A DNA stretch of 64,000 nucleotides from Trichuris trichiura. Its lineage: Eukaryota; Nematoda; Enoplea; Trichinellida; Trichuridae. This document shows positions 14,267-25,588 of this stretch, one piece after another. Numbering within the stretch: position 1 is the first letter of the stretch; the number at the start of each line of letters is the position of its first letter. The stretch covers positions 558,001-622,000 of the forward strand of contig JBAJFE010000015.1 of the NCBI GenBank assembly GCA_037903355.1, given 5' to 3'. A program made the position numbers and the translations under genes. Under the pieces are notes generated by a model, which searched no databases, was not told the DNA's origin, and saw only the letters and a list, made by a program, of their open reading frames with translations.

Positions 14267-15541
14267 ATGGCTTCTCTTCGCCCACTTGCTGTTCTGTTGA
14301 CGCAGATTATTGCAGCTGCAGGTATGCGTGCTTTCTTAAACTCGCGAAACTTATTAACATTTTTAATCTACATTTTTTCAACGTAATAAAAAAAAATACC
14401 CTTCTTTGAATTCATACTTCATAGGCTACTTTCTTTCTACTTTAGGATTCTTCGGCCCTCCTGGATTCGTCGATCCGGGCATGTTCGCAGGACCGTACGG
14501 CTATGATCCTTATGGAGGATACTATGCTTATGACCCTTACGCAGGCTACCCGTATCCACCATTCTATTATGGTTACTTCCCTCCGGGATACGCTGGGTAT
14601 GAGAGAACAAAATTCAAACCCTCTTTGAAACAACCGCTGCTTTAGCAATCAGAATGTACAAGAAGGAACGGGCCAAGGGGGACAAGGTATGAACTTCACT
14701 AAGTCAAAGCGTCTAAATTGTTTGCTTGCAGTAGGTGCGCCTGGATGTTCGTCTCACGATGAATGCGGCGGTCCTAACTTATGCATATCCGGTCAGTGTC
14801 ATCCAATGGAACCAACGACAACTAAATGTCAGAGCGATCATGATTGCCCACAAGGTGGTTGTAAAGTTGGTTATTGTTGGCAAACGCCCGGTAAATTCTT
14901 CCTCTGTATTAACAATGTTCCGTAGCCTGGTCAGCGAATGGTTTCAGGTACCGGTGAACAGATGCAGCCTGTTCAGCCCAGTGGAGGACAAGGAATTGCC
15001 AATGGAACAACGGAAACTGGTGTTGGGATGCCATGCACTGAGCAGAACGATTGTGCCGGTAACCAGATGTGCGGTGCCGATGGCAAATGTGTGAAAGGAT
15101 TTTCTATCGAAATAAACTGCAACAGCGACAGCGACTGCGATAAGAAGAACAGATGTAAAGGCGGCACTTGCTGGACCGCAGGAGGTATGTACTATTTAAG
15201 AATAATATCTATCTTACGTCTTATATACACGCTTGCGCCCGTTTGTGCGCGTACGTCTATTTATTTGTTGTTTCCATTAATAGAACCAGGCAGCGGTAAA
15301 GATGGCGATTTTTGTAAAGAACATACGGACTGCAGCGTGAAAAGCGTATGCGTCAAGAAGAAATGCACAACCGCGTTGCCATCATTGGACAAGTGCCTTA
15401 TCGACCTTATGTGCAAGGGTAAAGGGCGAGTTTGCAAGTATTTTCACTGCTGGAAACCTATTGGTAAGTTGCTACTCTCCTACCACTGTCTCCAACATAT
15501 GCCAATCACTTTTAGAGTCAATTGGTGACGTAATTGGTTAA
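14267..15541 (+). CDS. Secreted Cys-rich EB-like protein, array copy C
   Basis: Seven exons: 14267-14321, 14446-14596, 14646-14686, 14732-14890, 14948-15184, 15284-15463 and 15516-15541, 282 residues. Frame is consistent throughout; all introns are phase 1 except the one after exon 2 (phase 2). Signal peptide MASLRPLAVLLTQIIAAA, then a Gly/Pro/Tyr segment (FFGPPGFVDPG, YDPYGGYYAYDPYAGYP). Three Cys modules follow: CISGQCHPMEP / CKVGYCW; CGADGKC / CKGGTCW; DFCKEHTDC / CKYFHCW. The terminal mini-exon ends IGDVIG. The best-defined member of the array: start, signal peptide and stop are all clear. Copies B and C are closest to each other in the third module (CKGKGRVCKYFHCW). Confidence 0.85.
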
Positions 15542-16422
15542 CCAGCTGAAATTTCAAATTACCTAACCTACCAATCACTAGTTTTACCTTACTGTAACAA
15601 GCAAATTAACTAATCGAAATGAACAAATTGTTCCATCTAACTCGATTAAAAATGGTATTTTCCGTATCGATTAGCTTTATCCCGCGCATAGGAAGTCGTT
15701 TTGCTAGAATAAACCGGAATGAACTTTAGATGAGATGACCTACGGCTTAATTAATCTTGTTTAAAGAAAACTAAGTCAGCTTTGATCCACTTAACAGATC
15801 AACTATCTCGCCACTGCTTACTGCTCAGTACGGATGTTCAAAGTCTACGATTATACAGTCTCTAAAGACTGTCTGCGGAGCGAAATCATTTAGGGAAAAT
15901 ATTGATAAAAGTAAACCTGCTAGCATAACTTACCGGCTTACGTCACACGCGCGTATGTGTACTTTACCTATGTTTATTTATAATTAAATGCTTTAACGAA
16001 GTTTCAAGATTTCTTACGTCGAGAATGACGTAGCTTATCATGCTAGTAAAGATCGCACAACTTACCCTATAGATGGGCAGAGTCAATAAGAACAAAAACA
16101 ACATAACTGTAAACGGAAGACAGCGATAAGTAACTGGACCCTGTCCGAAAGCAATAACTTTACCGGAAAGGCTGCTGACCATTTGTTTTGAGCAAATGAT
16201 AATGTGTACTTTTAATAGAGTGAATGCATTCGTAGTTGCAACATACCGATAGATTAGCGCGTAGTCGAAAAGCACCTCATGGCTAAAACCGGGTTACCCA
16301 CTGGGATATAACGGTGAAAATGGGAAGAATAGGTCATCATTGCCTACTACTTGATTAAACTGGGTTTACACGCTGTCCTATCGTTGGGACACTATTTAGT
16401 TCATCAAACAGAATTTTGTGAC
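15542..16422. other. Intergenic between array copies C and D
   Basis: Nearly 0.9 kb. A 103-codon hydrophobic open frame on the minus strand (15964-16275) has no recognisable domain or splice context and is not called. No other feature seen. Confidence 0.35.
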
Positions 16423-17839
16423 ATGCAATTGCTTACCATTTCGATGTTCACTGTACACGTGGCGGCACAGGTGGCTCATTCTCTAACGACAGGTAGAAAA
16501 TTGGTCCCATAGTTTGCATATTTAAAGAAATTGCGTGCAGCCGTAGGAAACACTTGCTCACTGGACGATGACTGCGCGCCACAAATGATTTGCTCCAATG
16601 GTTTTTGCCTGCCGGCTACGCCCATTCCGAACATATGTTCGCTTACAAGGAAGTGTCCATTTCCCGCACGTTGCCGTTATCGGACCTGTTGGCTACCGAT
16701 ATGCAAGCCGCGAACGCTTGTATGGATCAATTCGGCGACGCGTTGCCTTTTTCAGATACTCGATGCCTTAACAACATGGACTGCATACCAAACTTCGTTT
16801 GCCGATACGGCTTCTGCGACGTCGGTATGAAAAGAACTTTTAAAATCGAACTGCTAACCGTCGCTAATTTGTAAAGACCCAAAGCTCTTAACGGAACCAA
16901 CGGGACAGTGCAGCTCGCACGATAACTGTCCAAAAGCACAAATCTGTTTGCAGTCGAGCTGTAAGTCAGCTTTGTCAAAAGGCGTTGCCTGTTCGAGCGA
17001 CGCCCAATGCGCGCGGGTCAATGAGGGATGCAAATTCGGTTTCTGCTGGATTGCACATGTATCCGAAGAGGTGGAAGTCAAAGAGTCGACCATGAAGCCT
17101 GGTTGGTCAACTTGGAAATTTTCACGCAAATCAAAACTATTTTAGATGTTTCACCACCAACGTGCCTCGACCACGCCGAATGTTCCGAAGCTGCCATCTG
17201 CTATGGGCAACAGTGCAGAAGTGCAAAACCTTCCGAACAACCATGTATCGTTGACACCGATTGCAAAGCGCAGCAAGGTTGCAAATATGAATACTGTTGG
17301 TCAATCAATGACCATGGTAGTACAGCGTTGCGGTTCAAAATAAGCCTAACGTGTGGTAAATAACCGACTTCTATTTCAGGGCGGGTAAACGAAAATGTTA
17401 AACAACCCAAATGCGTTGGACATGAGCAATGCGGCTTGACAAAGGTTTGCTCTTCAAAAGATCTTGTCTGCGTACCTGCTTATCCAGTTGGTAAAGTTTG
17501 TTCCAATGCTTATGATTGCGACATGTTTGAAGAATGCAAGGAAAGTATATGCTGGCGAAAAGGAGGTAGAATGTGAATGACTTAATTCTTTGCTCCTATG
17601 CCAACTTGATTCAAGTAGAGACTGGCAAAGAAGAGAATGAAGAATGCGAATACCACACTGACTGTAATGGATACACAATCTGCTTTGATTACGTATGCAT
17701 ACCGGCTGTGCCAACCGAAATTCGATGCGAGAATGACGCAATTTGCCCGCACGTAGCCTCCGGGTGCAAGTATGAACGTTGTTGGATAGCGATGGATGAA
17801 CAAGAAGGCGACTCAAACATGAATGAACCGGTAAGATAG
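16423..17839 (+). CDS. Secreted multi-module Cys-rich protein, array copy D
   Basis: Exons: 16423-16492 (signal peptide MQLLTISMFTVHVAAQ), 16541-16824, 16877-17101, 17146-17316, 17380-17565 and 17616-17839. It lacks the Gly/Tyr segment and has more cysteine modules than A-C: CSLDDDC..CRYRTCW; a half module RCLNNMDC..CRYGFC; CSSHDNC..CKFGFCW; CLDHAEC..CKYEYCW; CVGHEQC..CKESICW; CEYHTDC..CKYERCW. Introns between modules are phase 1, as in the rest of the array. The problem is exon 2: its length (284 nt) does not preserve frame between the first module and the half module. Either a 68-bp intron with a weak GTTGGC donor lies inside it, or there is a frameshift near 16690-16750. C-terminus is acidic. 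Function unknown. Confidence 0.68.
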
Positions 17840-18105
17840 CTTAGGCGTCAGGCAATCACTGTCAACGTTGTTGCCGTAGGTCAGTTATGGTGGACATTTT
17901 TACTGAATGAAAACAAAATAGACTTTAACTTGATTAGTCCGGTTCATTAACGTATCCCATTGCCCAACCGTCTCGACCTTTGGATACTGAATGAACTTCT
18001 TGGTCGGTCACTTTGTCTTCGAGACCTTTCCAGGTGCGTTCATTGTAAAAACTAACTGAAAAATGTATAGGCGCGGATCTAGAGCGCAATATTACGCATA
18101 TATGT

Positions 18106-20165
18106 CTATTTCCTACCGGCAGTTGCCAACTTTTCTATTGCGAGATCTTGGCGCTCAACAGAATCATCGTTATTAGAGCTACATTCATCCTCATGCGTGA
18201 AGTTGCAAGTTCGTATTTTTCCGCTGATCAGGGAAACATCGCAATCGTTCTTTCCCTCCTTCCAATCTCCTAAGTATTAATAATGTTGACAGAAAAGGCA
18301 AAGAAATGGTCGTACCTTCCTCGCTTGTGCCAAGAAAAGACAACAAAACGTCTAAAGGTTTCCAGCCAGCCATTGGATTGCAGGCGAGATCGAATTCGAA
18401 CGGACTAATTATGGGCTTGTAAAATTCCGAGCTGTCAATTAGCGAAGAATAGGGACAGCCAATGTAAACGAAAATGTCCACTTCGGGAAAGTTGGCCAAC
18501 TTTGGCGGAGTAACGCGATTTACAGCGAACGTATAGCATTTCTTTTTCGCCAACTTTGCTTTCTCTCTAACTCGATGCAACAACTTGAGACGGTCTTTCA
18601 TGGTCAGACTGCCGATAAGGATTCCAACAACGCTGCAAATGTTTAAAATTCAATTTACAAAGAAGGAATTGGACATTTACTTGGCTTCTTTGGCTTTTTC
18701 AACGAGGTACATTCTTCGGCGCAGTTGAGCATTAACGGTCTCATTTCCTCGACGTATTTTCATTGTTTGAGGATCGTAGAGATATATGCGTACAGTAGGA
18801 TTTTGTAGTGTCAAAAGGTTCAGACGACAACTTTCGCTTCCAATGAAAAGCGCCGTACCGTTGCAAGGCAGCGTCAGACCAGCGCTGACTTCGTAAGTTT
18901 GAAGAGCGGTGGAAAATTCATTCGAAATGACGTCTGCAGAAACAAATGGATTAAAAGCTCAATAATTTCTTGCGAGCTTTTACCTGCCAAATATGCATAA
19001 CGTTGATCGAGTATGAGCGTACGTAATTCGGCAAAATTGAAAGTCGACTCATTTAGCGCCTTACGCAAGCAGGATCGAAGAGGCTCCATATCCAGAGGTT
19101 CTTGTCTGGGTATTATAAGCACGGGTATTAGTTCACTTGTTGGCGTCCGGCAACAATCACCAAAATGAATCAAACAATCGCAATTCGCCTTTTCCGCAAT
19201 TGTTTCATCCACACAGCAACTTAAACGAAGATGAAAGACTTTTCAGAAGAAACATTCCGAAAACACGAAGCACAAATATTGCGAACAAAACGACAACGCG
19301 AACTCTACAACCAAAACAATAATTGAAGATAAGAAACTCAGTTTTAAATCTAACTTAGAAATACAGTAATTGCGAAGTAAATGCAGGGAGTCAACGGAAA
19401 AACGCAAATGACGGAATAGACCGCGTTAAGAAGCGAATACTTGGACATCGTTTTGTCCCGCAAACAATCGCTACAACAAATGTTTGTTTCATTACTGAGA
19501 CAAAACCCTTCCGAGCGGGAAAAGGCCCATTTGAATTGCGGTACTTCAACTTGACAGTATTCTTTAAGTGTGGTCAGGATAAAAAAGCGCATAGAAAACT
19601 TACAACAATTGCTTTTAACTCGCTGAGGAAGCTTGCCATTTTGCTAGCTAACCATCGGATGGGAATGCGCAATGTAAACAAAATAACCGATTAAACTAGT
19701 AAAAGCGCAGCCTAACGAAAAAGTTTAAAAGTCTTAGCGCCCGTGCATTGGACAGCAAGGCTAAGCGTAGGGATTTCATTAACGCAAGATCGCTTTTAAA
19801 AAGTCAAACTAATTTTTGCTGCCAAAACACGTAGTTCGATGGATTTGTATTAGAGCTTTCAGTCACATAAGGACTTCATTAAGAGGGAAAACGTATACTC
19901 ACGACTACTAGAAAAATCGTCTGAACCAAACTTACCCGCTGAACTGACTTTCGGCTACGACGAACGTAGTCACATTTAGCCCTTCCAAGTGACGAGCTAT
20001 TAACAGAGCGTCTTGAACAAAATCGGAGGAAAATTGCAAAGCAATCTAAAATGCCAGTTTTGTTACTAATATTTTACTGTCAATTTTGTTGCCTACCTTC
20101 GTAAAATTATGCTCCTTAATCCAAGTTTCGCATTTTTTGATATCATAACACGCTAAGCCGTCCAT
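18106..20165 (-). CDS. DPH2: Diphthamide biosynthesis protein DPH2
   Basis: Six exons on the minus strand: 20165-20097, 20045-19936, 19219-18984, 18933-18681, 18632-18316 and 18269-18106, 382 residues with consistent phases. DPH2 partners DPH1 in the first step of diphthamide synthesis on translation elongation factor 2. Visible family marks: IALQFSSDFVQDA near the N-terminus, the conserved CCVDET motif after the second intron, LIHFGDCC, FIGSES, LRRRMYLVEKAKEA, and YIGCPYSSLIDSSEFYKPI followed by SPFEFDLACNP. It is shorter than the human protein (about 490) mainly at the C-terminus. Intron 2 is unusually large for this window (about 716 bp) and contains an open frame of its own. The start lies 135 bp from the BLM start on the other strand. 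Confidence 0.9.
19350..19592 (-). CDS. Possible small Cys-containing membrane ORF inside DPH2 intron 2
   Basis: An 80-codon ATG-initiated frame on the same strand as DPH2, inside its large second intron. The first half is soluble with a cysteine cluster (ETNICCSDCLRD); the second half has a hydrophobic stretch of about 25 residues (VYSVICVFPLTPCIYFAITV). An upstream ATG at about 19638 followed by a good GTAAGT donor could give another first exon, but it does not join in this frame. It may be a nested gene or chance. I recognise no family. Confidence 0.2.
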   Translation of the reverse strand: MRFFILTTLKEYCQVEVPQFKWAFSRSEGFCLSNETNICCSDCLRDKTMSKYSLLNAVYSVICVFPLTPCIYFAITVFLS

Positions 20166-20300
20166 TGTTGAAAACAATTGCAGTATCAAGGTCACCGTAA
20201 GCCTCTCTTATGCGTAGGTACAAATAAACCGTATGGGAAATTTGGGTCTGCTGGCATGCCGCCTTGTTTGCTCGTTATGGCAAATCGGAATTAGGTGCGC
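20166..20300. promoter_or_regulatory. Bidirectional promoter DPH2 / BLM
   Basis: Only 135 bp separate the divergent start codons of DPH2 (minus) and the BLM-type helicase (plus), so both 5' UTRs and core promoters must lie here or overlap into the genes. No obvious TATA box is seen. Inferred from gene layout, not from a motif. Confidence 0.5.
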
Positions 20301-23300
20301 ATGGAGAAGCGCAAGTACACTTTTAAAAAAATTTGCGACTTGCAACTTAAACTGATCAAACGGTATCCTTCGGATTGCCCCGGTCCAAGTAAGCGTTTGC
20401 TCGTATCCACTGCATTGGTTAGGCACTGTTTTGCAGAAGGAGAGACAAAATTGCAGCAAGGATTAAGGGAGCTGCCAACTGCTTCACCGGACGTAGCGGC
20501 CTGCTCGTCTACACCGGCTGACCAAGGGAATACTTCCACGTACTCTGGTATATCTTTCCCCTCCTTTTGCAATGTAACTGCCAAGAAGGAAGATACTCCG
20601 TGCAGCACGGCCAGAATACTGCCAGCTCTTGATGAGACTATTGTAATAACGCCAAGTTTGCCCTCTGGCAACGTAACCGCCAAGTATACTCCCTGCAGCA
20701 CGGTCAGTGTACAGCCAACTTTTGATGAGGCTTTTGAAATATCGCCAAGTTTGTTACACGCATTTGACGACGACGATTTCGCTGACCCTTTCAGTCCGCC
20801 TAAAAGTTGTCCTTCGAACAATAGCTCGCAGGTGTCGAGTTTGCGTAGATCACCTCGACTGCTGGCCAAATCAACTCCAGCCGGTACTTCTTCTCAGTTT
20901 TTTGGTGCAAGAAAGCAGTTGTTTAATGGAAGCCAAACTTCTGATGACTTGCGGGAATCGTTTTTTAACGGAAGTTGCGAAGAACAGCTAAGCTCTCCTG
21001 ATCAGGTTCAGAAAGCTGTTGTTCGCGAAGACGGCAACGGAACGAAGCCGAAAGTTAGGAGAAAAGAAACCCTAAAGAGCCTTTTGAAAACTGTTCAGTC
21101 ACGTCCTATTCAATGCGGTGATGCCCTCTCGCCCGAAAAGGTAAGCAGGCGATGCAAAAAATGTCTTAGTTACATTTCCAAAGTTCTCAGTTTAAATGAA
21201 TTTTTCCGTTCCTACTATACGGGAACAAATTAGATTATTTTTTATAAAGCATATCCGTTCGCTTATTGTTAATTTTTGTAAAAGTTTGCCGACCTATACA
21301 GGTACTTGTCAATTTGATAGTCAGGTACAAAACACCAATAGAGTTTAATGTTAAACCTGCATGGTTATGCATGTGCTCTTTTCTTACTCCTAATTTCTGT
21401 TGTTATTTTAAAAAAAGAATGTCGTAAAGTTTGGTTCCGAGACCAGCTGTTAAATTTTCAAACATTATTTCACTTTCTATTTTCTTGCTGAAAACCATTG
21501 CAACTGTTAGAAGCGTACTATTACATTGACGTAGAAGCTTCACCGCCTGATTAGGTTTTTCTTATTAGCTTTTCAGGTACAGCTTTCTTAACGACTCCGA
21601 TATTTTTACTGCGTAACTTTTTAATTAAAGTCAACGCTGATTTCTTCCTTAGAGAAGCATGTTAAATAATGTTGCTTATTTTAGGCCCTTAGTAGCTCCA
21701 AATTTGTGTTTGCAATATTTTGCCTTGTTTACAGTAAGAATCGAAATTTTGTATTTGATGCGCAGGTTGCTAAGAATAATGTTTCGTTATGTTGCCAAGC
21801 CAAGGCGATAAACTTGCGTCTGCCGAACTAAGCCGAAACGTGAGCAATTTAAATTGCAAACCATTGCTCTTAATAGGGCAAATCTCTCTCTCGTGCGTAA
21901 AAGCGTTGGTACGTGCATATCGTATGGATGAATGAAGTTCGCTGGCAAAAGCGAACCTTAGCTGCAACTTTTTTTTAAATAGCAATGCATATAAGTTAGG
22001 TAAATGTAGTTGCTACATTGTGTTGGTGATTGAATCGAAAAGGACATTTTGTTTTCAGTTAAAGGAAATCGTTGAATCCGTTGACAAAAGCGCCAATATT
22101 CCTTCGAAAACACAGGCAGCTGAGGATGCATCCAATCTTTTGAAGATCCTTGAGTGCGATCTTCAAAATTTATGTACACTCATGTGCAACGTATTGGACA
22201 AAGTATCTGTTCAGTCGATAGTTGGACTTTTGCCGGAAAACTTCCGTGACGCATACTTGTCGGCAGCCTTGTTGAGAAAAAAGATGATAGCCCGCTGTCG
22301 CGGCTTGCGGAAGTCCATGAATGACTCTTCCGTTTCGCCGAGTGTTACGTGCAAAAGTGAAAGGGACAAAATCAGCTTGGAAGATTCTCCAGTGTCAGAT
22401 AAAGGATGGTTGAAGAAGAGCACAGCAACGAAGACACCATCCACCGGAAAAAATGTAACTACAGTAGTTGACGTGCCGCTGCATAGTTTAACTTTTGGCA
22501 AGTCGCAGTACTTTACATCGTCGCGTGATGATAGTGACGAGGTGGATGAAATAGACTTAATTTCTCAGCGAACACCTTCGCCAACGTGCGTATCCCCATT
22601 GCCCGCGCTTGCCGACTATGGATCCATTAGTCCATTGAAACTTGGGGCTCACGGAAAGTTTCGCAATTTTTTGCATGACGATTCAGCTTCCTTCAGTGGT
22701 TCCAACTATGCTCATAGCGGCTCAATGACGACCTCTTTGCGCACCGTTTTTGGTTTGAAGCAGTTTCGTCACAAACAATTGGAAGCTATCAATGCTACCA
22801 TGTTGGGCCACGATTGTTTCATATTAATGCCAACGGGTGCCGGTAAAAGTCTTTGCTACCAGCTACCGGCTGTCCTCTTGCCGGGTATAACATTGGTTGT
22901 TTCACCGCTTAAATCGCTCATTGAGGATCAAGTACAAAAGATGCAAGCTCTGCAAGTAGGTGCTGTATCGCTTTCCGGCGAAATATCCGCAACCAAACTG
23001 GACCAGCTGAAAGTTCAACTTTACCAAAAGCGTTTGACTACTAAGCTGATCTACGTTACTCCCGAAAAGCTCACCGCCAGTACGTCGTTGATAGAGGTGT
23101 TGGACAATCTCTACGAGCGAAAATTGTTGTCTCGTTTCGTCATTGACGAGGCGCACTGCGTCTCTCAATGGGGCCACGACTTCAGGCCTGACTATAAGCG
23201 TATGTCCATGCTTCGGCAACGCTTTCCGTCCGTTCCGTTGATGGCACTTACAGCTACCGCAACGCCGAAGATTGTAGTCGACACAAAAAACCAATTGAAT

Positions 23301-25375
23301 ATGCAGGTAAGTTCCATTAGCAGAGTGTGTAGTTTGAAAGTAGCTGCGTAAACTTTGGTCCCATTTCTTTTTTTCTTAACTTTTGCCTGCAATCAATAGC
23401 GGTGTTTACCCTTCGCGTCGAATGGGACACGTTTTTCGATCGTACCCTACATGAATGTGGTCCCAAATCCTCTTCTCTGGTTGTCGTCTTACAAGCTTAA
23501 TAGGCGACGTGCAGGCTGATCGAGTTAGTCGCATTAGGTATAGAAATTTAAATACGTTCATTCTCTGTCCATCCAGCGACGTGAAAGTCTTAAAACTTTT
23601 CTCAAACTTTGCAGGAGATAGTAACCGTAATGGGATTTTTGTCACTGGGGCCCACACGTTTACGAGGTGACACTCTTGGACGAATCGTTTTATTAGCCAA
23701 ATTCGTTTAATTCTTTTTTTAGTCCAGTAAACTGTTCATAAGCACTTTTGTACGGTCGAATCTTCGTTACAAGGTGATAGAGAAGGAGAAGAAAACTATG
23801 ATGACCATTGTATCCATGCTGAAAGGTATATACAAGGGTAGTTCAGGTATTATCTACTGCCTGTCAAGAAAGGACTGCGAAGAAGTTGCTGTGCTCTTAT
23901 GTAGCCACAAAATTAAGGCGGAGGCCTACCACGCCGGTCAGGCGGATGGGCGAAGAAGCAAAGTTCAACGTGATTGGCTGATGGGAAAAATTCAAGTCAT
24001 CTGCGCTACTATAGCCTTTGGTATGGGCATTGACAAGCCGGACGTTCGCTTCGTCATACATAACAGTTTGCCAAAATCGATCGAAGGTTATTATCAGGAG
24101 ACGGGTCGTGCCGGCAGGGACGGTCTGCCTGCTCATTGTATCCTTTTCTATAGTTATCAAGATTCAATTCGTCTTCGAAAGTTGATCGAGTCCGAATCGT
24201 CCAAGACTAGCGGTACAGTGTTGGATATGCACAGGCAAAATATACTTTCGGTCGTGGCTTACGCGGAAAACGTCGGCGTATGCCGAAGGAAGGTTTTGGT
24301 GGAACATTTTGGCGAGATATACGATTCAGCAGCCTGTAAAGCGGATATGAGCACCGCGTGCGATGTTTGCATGAACAGGAATCCGCCTTCTCTGTTCGAC
24401 TATACTGAAGACGCGTGTCTTATTGTTCAGACATATAAAACGTTGGACCGGATGAACAATGGCCGATGTACTCTACGCCAATTGGCTGATGTATACCGTG
24501 GCGCCAATACGAAGGACATGTCATCGGCAGGTCGCCAAACGCAGCTATACGGGCGTGGAGCGAAACTAGGTACCCGAGGGACCCTAAGAGTGATGCACCA
24601 CTTGATTTGCGAACAGATCCTTGTTGAGCAATTGTTTACGACAGCCATGGATCACGTGGTTAGTTATTTGCGATTAGGTCCGCAGGCGCAAGCTCTACTT
24701 TCTGGCAACAAGAAAGTGCATATATACTTGGAATCGTCGGGCGCGAAAAGTGAAATGGCACATTCCGTTACGGAAGGTGTCATGGCAATGGAGAAGAATC
24801 GTTTCAAACATACGGACATAAGCGAACGATGTTTAGAAGCGCTGACCAACTGGCTATGCCAAGTAGCCGAAGCTGAAGGTCTCAGCAATGTCAATGCTAT
24901 ACTGAGCGCGGATGCGCTGCGACAAATTGCCTGCTGGCTTCCACGAACTCAGTCGGAACTGCTTGGCGTTGACACAATGACGGAGAGAAAGCTCGGAAAG
25001 TACGGATCGCACATTATGAATTTGTTGGAACCATTTTGGAACGAAGTCGACCAACGCGAATCGGAGCGAATGAAGCAGGATTTGTTGAAACTCGAACAAC
25101 GCGATTACCAGCGAGCTCAACGCGTAATGATGAACAATCCACTAATGGTACCTTCACAATCATTTAACAGTACGATCGATTTGACGGTGTCTCCAAATGT
25201 CGACAATGGTTTTGTAAAAGCGTCTTCGATAGCTCGAAAAGGATCCGCTTACCGTCGTCGAGGCGCTTCCTCAGGCGTGCGGAAATTTAGAGGCAAACGA
25301 ACGCGGGGTCGTTCGTCGCAAAATGGTTCGCAGAAAAAGAAGCGCCTAACCGTAGGCCCGTCCACAGGTCGTTAA
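20301..25375 (+). CDS. BLM: RecQ helicase, Bloom syndrome (BLM / HIM-6) type
   Basis: Three exons: 20301-21140, 22059-23306 and 23723-25375, about 1246 residues, phase-0 junctions. Start is the first ATG; a GTG lies two codons upstream. Residues 1-280 are low-complexity with an internal near-duplication (two PCSTxxxxPxxDE units, about 20585-20760). A helical region follows (KEIVESVDKS...LQNLCTLMCNVLDK), resembling the BLM dimerisation segment. Helicase core: Walker A PTGAGKSLCYQ (~537), VVSPLKSLIEDQ, DEAH box DEAHCVSQWGHDF (~642), LTATATP, QETGRAGRDG (~821). RQC zinc site: CRRKVLVEHFGE ... ACDVC. HRDC domain about 1063-1140, which separates BLM from most other RecQ proteins. Basic C-terminal tail (KRTRGR, KKKR) is a likely nuclear signal. 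Unwinds recombination intermediates with Top3 and RMI. Confidence 0.93.
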
Positions 25376-25588
25376 CAACAGCTTGAAAATTTCGTTAAGT
25401 CAAAGTTGTGTATTTTTTGTTGACTTGAAATTTTTGCAGTAGTAAACGTTGTTTCACGTTTCCCAATGCGAATACGAAGAAATACTTGAGCTGTTGGTTG
25501 TAATTAATTTATTTCCGCCCTTTTAGTACCTGCACATAGTTTTACTGTAAATGCTCTTACTGTCCTTTGTTCAGTTTGACGCGCGAAA

